Assembly: GCA_021768705.1 (NCBI GenBank) | Contig: JAETUG010000006.1 | Location: forward strand, 1 to 64,000 | DNA length: 64,000 nt | Direction: 5' to 3' | Source: Bacillota bacterium | GTDB lineage: Bacteria > Bacillota > Clostridia > Lachnospirales > Anaerotignaceae | Shown here: positions 61,078 through 64,000 of the stretch, piece by piece | Position numbering within the stretch: the first letter of the stretch is position 1 | Layout of the letters: every line of letters starts with the position of its first letter | Translations under genes and position numbers: made by a program | Notes under the pieces: model-generated | Seen by the model: only the letters and a program-made list of their open reading frames with translations | The model's database searches: none | What the model was told of the DNA's origin: nothing

Positions 61078-62247
61078 TTATGCTTCTGCTTCAGGGGCAG
61101 CTTCGATTGCATCGATGGCTTCCAGAGCGTCCATTTCTTCTGCTGCTTCCGCTGCAGTTTCTTCCGCTGCAACTTCTTCTGCCACGGGTTCTTCTGCCAG
61201 GAAGTTTGTTTCTCTTGCCTGTGTTTCGCTCTTAATGTCGATTCTCCAGCCCGTCAGTTTTGCAGACAGTCTTGCGTTCTGGCCTTCTTTCCCGATGGCC
61301 AAGGACAGCTGATGGTCAGGCACAACGATCTTTGCGCTTTGTTCTGCTTCGTTCAGGACAACTTCCAAAACCTTGGAAGGGCTCAGAGCTGCTGCGATAA
61401 ATTCCTTAGGATCTTCGCTCCAGTTGATTACATCGATCTTTTCGCCGCCCAGCTCGTTTACGATGACATTTACTCTGTAGCCATTCTGACCTACGCAGGC
61501 ACCCAGAGCGTCAACGTTTTCATTTTTGGAATAAACAGCGATCTTTGTTCTGCTGCCTGCTTCTCTGGCAATGCTCTTGATTTCAACAGTACCGTCATGT
61601 ACTTCAGGCACTTCCTGTTCAAAGAGACGCTTTACCAGTTCGGGGTGTGTTCTGGAAACAAAGATCTGAGGACCTTTTGTTGTCTGTTTTACTTCCAGAA
61701 CGTATACCTTCACACGATCCATGAAATTGTACTGTTCGCCGGGGATCTGTTCATTCGCAGCCAAAACGGCATCGATCTTGCCCATCTGTACGATCACATT
61801 TCTGCGTTCTTTTCTCTGAACGATGGCTGTTACCACTTCCCGTTCTTTTGTGATGTACTGGTTGAACAGGATTTCTCTTTCTGCTTCACGGAATTTCTGC
61901 ACAACAACCTGTTTTGCTGTCTGGGCGGAAATTCTGCCAAAATCCTTGGGTGTTACTTCCAGGTCTACTACGTCACCAACTACATAGTTGGGGTTCAGCA
62001 CATGAGCCATTTCAATAGAAATCTCCAGCTGAGGGTCTTCTACAGGGTCAGCCACAGTTTTCTGTGCATAACAGGCAACATTGCCTGTTTCTCTGTCGAT
62101 GATTACTTTGATATTCTGGCTTGTACCGAAATTTTTCTTGCATGCAGAAACCAAAGATGCTTCGATGGCTTCAAAAATCACTTCTTTGTCGATGCCCTTT
62201 TCCTTTGCAACCAGGTTCAATGCATCCAAAAATTCTTTACTATCCAT
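61078..62247 (-). CDS. nusA: transcription elongation/termination factor NusA
   Basis: Binds RNA polymerase and nascent RNA. 389 residues: N-terminal polymerase-binding domain (1-130), S1 domain (about 135-200), KH1 (SIAREAGSRTKIAVYS, ALGACVGQNGYRVN) and KH2 (LSLAIGKEGQNARLSAKLTGW), then a low-complexity Ala/Glu tail of about 40 residues. No E. coli-type AR repeats, as usual in Firmicutes. ATG 62247 follows GGGAGG. Second gene of the operon after rimP. Confidence 0.97.
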   Translation of the reverse strand: MDSKEFLDALNLVAKEKGIDKEVIFEAIEASLVSACKKNFGTSQNIKVIIDRETGNVACYAQKTVADPVEDPQLEISIEMAHVLNPNYVVGDVVDLEVTPKDFGRISAQTAKQVVVQKFREAEREILFNQYITKEREVVTAIVQRKERRNVIVQMGKIDAVLAANEQIPGEQYNFMDRVKVYVLEVKQTTKGPQIFVSRTHPELVKRLFEQEVPEVHDGTVEIKSIAREAGSRTKIAVYSKNENVDALGACVGQNGYRVNVIVNELGGEKIDVINWSEDPKEFIAAALSPSKVLEVVLNEAEQSAKIVVPDHQLSLAIGKEGQNARLSAKLTGWRIDIKSETQARETNFLAEEPVAEEVAAEETAAEAAEEMDALEAIDAIEAAPEAEA

Positions 62248-62268
62248 TTTCCAGATTCCTCCCTTTGA

Positions 62269-62736
62269 TTAGAAGATCACTGCCAGTCTCACACTGGCTG
62301 TATCTTTATGTTCAAATGTCACCACATTTCCGTTTTCTTCCTCAATGGAAAGCACGCCATTTTCCAGTCCCAGCAGCTTGCCCTGATACTGCTTGCTTCC
62401 ATTCTGGGGCTTATACAGCTTCACATCGATGATCTCGCCCTGATATTTTACAAAATCAGCCTCTTTCTTCAAGGGTCTGTCGATACCGGGAGAGCTTACT
62501 TCCAAAATATATGCCTGCTCGATGGGGTCAGCCTCATCCAGTTTGGCTTCCAGCGCACGGCTTACCTGTTCGCAGTCATCGATATTGACGCCGCCTTCCT
62601 TGTCGATATATACACGCAGGTACCAGTTCACGCCTTCCTTTACGAATTCCAGATCTACCAATTCCAGATTGTTGGCTTCCACGATGGGTTCCAGAAGAGG
62701 CAGCACTTTGCTTTCTGTGTTGCTTCCTTTCGCCAT
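62269..62736 (-). CDS. rimP: ribosome maturation factor RimP
   Basis: Needed for 30S assembly. 155 residues. LELVDLEFVKEGVNWYLRVY with the IDKEGGVNIDDCE motif (about 24-60) and LEVSSPGIDRPLKK (82-95) are conserved; the C-terminal Sm-like domain follows. ATG 62736 follows AAGAGGTGT. First gene of the rimP-nusA-ylxR-ylxQ-infB-rbfA-nrnA-truB-ribF operon. Confidence 0.96.
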   Translation of the reverse strand: MAKGSNTESKVLPLLEPIVEANNLELVDLEFVKEGVNWYLRVYIDKEGGVNIDDCEQVSRALEAKLDEADPIEQAYILEVSSPGIDRPLKKEADFVKYQGEIIDVKLYKPQNGSKQYQGKLLGLENGVLSIEEENGNVVTFEHKDTASVRLAVIF

Positions 62737-62775
62737 TTTTACACCTCTTTTTCCAAAAATCTCCTATACAACAAC

Positions 62776-62803
62776 AAAGAGCGGGTTGATTTACCCACTC
62801 TTT
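62776..62803 (-). promoter_or_regulatory. leader hairpin upstream of rimP
   Basis: On the minus strand AAAGAGTGGGT (62803-62793) pairs with ACCCGCTCTTT (62786-62776), 11 bp with one U-G wobble, followed by GTTGTTG. Weak T-tract, so it is an attenuator-like or stabilising hairpin about 40 bases before rimP. Confidence 0.5.
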
Positions 62804-62834
62804 TCACCGACAACTTATATCTTTACTATAAAGT

Positions 62835-62863
62835 ACTATACCACTTTCCCCCTGGATTTGCAA
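62835..62863 (-). promoter_or_regulatory. sigma-A promoter of rimP-nusA-infB operon
   Basis: On the minus strand TTGCAA (62863-62858), 17-base spacer, TATAGT (62840-62835). The transcript would begin near 62828 with a leader of about 90 bases that holds the hairpin above. Confidence 0.75.
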
Positions 62864-62889
62864 GGGGTTTTCAGCAAATTCCCATCTCC

Positions 62890-62918
62890 TTGCAAGATTC
62901 CCCCTTGTAGAATATAAT
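62890..62918 (+). promoter_or_regulatory. sigma-A promoter of PLP decarboxylase gene
   Basis: TTGCAA (62890-62895), 17-base spacer, TATAAT (62913-62918), 46 bases before the start codon. Divergent from the rimP promoter; the two -35 boxes are 26 bases apart. Confidence 0.75.
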
Positions 62919-62963
62919 GGAGGAAAGACGTTTGTCTATTTATACCACAAAAGGAGAAATTTT

Positions 62964-64000
62964 ATGCATTTTATTGAAAAAATCAGAGCAGAACACCCTG
63001 CTCCTTTCTATATCTATGACGGAAAAGTCATTTCAGAACAGGCATCTATCCTGCAGGAAACCTTTCCCGGGTTCCAGTTTCTTTTTTCTGTCAAAGCCAA
63101 TCCCTTTCTGCCTGTATTGAAAAAGATGGCAGCTCTGGGCATCGGTGCAGACGCTGCCTCCGCAAAGGAAGTAGCTCTGGCTATAGAGGCAGGCATGCCT
63201 GCAGAAAATATCTATTATTCCTGCCCCGCCCCCACCAATGAGGATCTTGCTCAAGTCATCGGAAAATGCCATATCATCGCCGACAGCTTTCATGTTCTGA
63301 TACTTTTGGAAAAACTGGCTGACGACCGCAATCTACATCTGCCTGTCGGGCTGCGTATCCACCCTGATTTTACGATGGATGGTTCACCGCAGGTTCCTTC
63401 CAAATTCGGCATAGCGGAAAGCCACATCCGAGCAGTTGATTTTGCAAAAAAATATCCTCATCTCTCCTTTGAGGGACTTCATATCCACATTCGTTCTCAA
63501 GTATTAGATACGGAACAACTGGGCAAATACTATGATAACGTCATGGCTCTCGCCGTTCGCTTGCAAGATTTTCTTGGCACAGAACTGAAATATATCAATT
63601 TCGGCGGCGGAATCGGTATGGTCTATGATGCAGAAAAACAATCTCCACTGGATTATAAAAAGCTGAATAAAATCATTTCTTCTGCAAAAGAAAAACATCT
63701 CCTTTCTGCAAAACTAATTCTGGAAAGCGGTCGATTTCTCGCCTGCGACTGCGGCACCTATGTCACGGAAATCGTAGATATCAAGGAATCCTATGGCAAA
63801 AAATTTTACATCGTGAAAAATGGTGCGAATGGATTCTTCAAACCGGTTCTGCGCCAATTCCTTCTGCCTTTCCATCCGGATCATATTGGTGCGTTCTATG
63901 AGCCCTTTGCCACAGAAAATGACAGTTATGATATTTATGTCCTTTCTGACAGCGATGAAACAGAAGTCGTCGATATCGTTGGTCATCTTTGTTCGGGAGC
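62964..64000 (+). CDS. PLP-dependent decarboxylase, DAP/ornithine decarboxylase fold (partial)
   Basis: Runs off the window, at least 345 residues. Fold-type III PLP enzyme: the PLP lysine is K44 in FLFSVKANPF, the phosphate-binding YINFGGGIGM and the LESGRFLA motif are present, and the beta-barrel domain follows with the frame still open at the edge (ending near VVDIVGHLCSGA, which would lead into the Cys-Asp catalytic segment). Members decarboxylate meso-diaminopimelate, ornithine, or carboxynorspermidine, or are subunits of natural-product pathways. N-terminus is shorter than in LysA, favouring a specialised decarboxylase. ATG 62964 follows AAAGGAG. Its product set cannot be decided without the next genes. 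Confidence 0.85.
   Translation, partial: MHFIEKIRAEHPAPFYIYDGKVISEQASILQETFPGFQFLFSVKANPFLPVLKKMAALGIGADAASAKEVALAIEAGMPAENIYYSCPAPTNEDLAQVIGKCHIIADSFHVLILLEKLADDRNLHLPVGLRIHPDFTMDGSPQVPSKFGIAESHIRAVDFAKKYPHLSFEGLHIHIRSQVLDTEQLGKYYDNVMALAVRLQDFLGTELKYINFGGGIGMVYDAEKQSPLDYKKLNKIISSAKEKHLLSAKLILESGRFLACDCGTYVTEIVDIKESYGKKFYIVKNGANGFFKPVLRQFLLPFHPDHIGAFYEPFATENDSYDIYVLSDSDETEVVDIVGHLCSG

Overview
The window reads as one contiguous piece of chromosome from a spore-forming, low-to-medium G+C Gram-positive anaerobe, most likely class Clostridia and near Lachnospiraceae (inference). The signs are an alpha/beta-type small acid-soluble spore protein behind a sigma-G-like promoter, strong AGGAGG ribosome binding sites, a Firmicutes-type rimP-nusA-ylxR-ylxQ-infB-rbfA-nrnA-truB-ribF operon, a CggR-type glycolytic regulator, class 1B dihydroorotate dehydrogenase (pyrK + pyrD), and PurO-type IMP cyclohydrolase. 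Nearly all of it is core metabolism and translation; accessory DNA is confined to the first 2 kb and to about 31.7-34.8 kb.

Layout. 1-1,990: right end of an integrative element (two small coiled-coil proteins, a ribbon-helix-helix-like protein, a tyrosine integrase) abutting the 3' end of a tRNA-Pro(AGG) gene. 2.2-5.9 kb: ridA, prfC, an SdpI-like membrane protein and a threonine aldolase. 6.0-15.1 kb (minus): purine operon purE-M-N-purO-AICAR formyltransferase-purD-purL, led by a ZTP riboswitch with an intrinsic terminator. 15.5-24.4 kb (plus): divergent pyrimidine operon pyrC-carB-pyrK-pyrD-pyrF-pyrE-pyrB-pyrI. Together these two operons encode most of both de novo nucleotide pathways; carA, purF, purC, purB and purK are not in the window.

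24.5-31.7 kb: mixed small genes (a truncated AraC-like sensor, a DUF2089 regulator with two small membrane proteins, a beta-propeller/coiled-coil protein, a C_GCAxxG_C_C protein, an RseC-like protein, an AI-2E family permease, an M20 dipeptidase, a spore protein). 31.7-34.8 kb: an accessory island with a BlaI repressor, an M56 protease sensor, and a BlaI-type promoter driving a frameshifted secreted protein and a 42-residue membrane peptide that ends against a solo IS3-like terminus. 34.8-41.8 kb: glycolytic cluster cggR-pgk-(NodB deacetylase)-tpiA-gpmI-eno, lacking gapA.

41.9-51.8 kb: Nudix hydrolase, PrsW, an ABC ATPase/surface protein/permease operon, hflX, dapF, DUF378 and an M16 peptidase. 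51.9-62.7 kb: pnp and rpsO, then the ribF-to-rimP translation operon, all on the minus strand. The window ends inside a plus-strand PLP decarboxylase of the diaminopimelate/ornithine decarboxylase fold.

Best candidates for something new are the BlaI/M56-controlled secreted-protein/membrane-peptide locus (32.1-34.8 kb), a 21-bp stem in the pnp leader whose wobble pairs point to an RNA structure on the pnp strand, the A34 tRNA-Pro used as integration site, and the 15-bp inverted repeat in front of the DUF2089 operon. No CRISPR array, rRNA or complete insertion sequence was seen.
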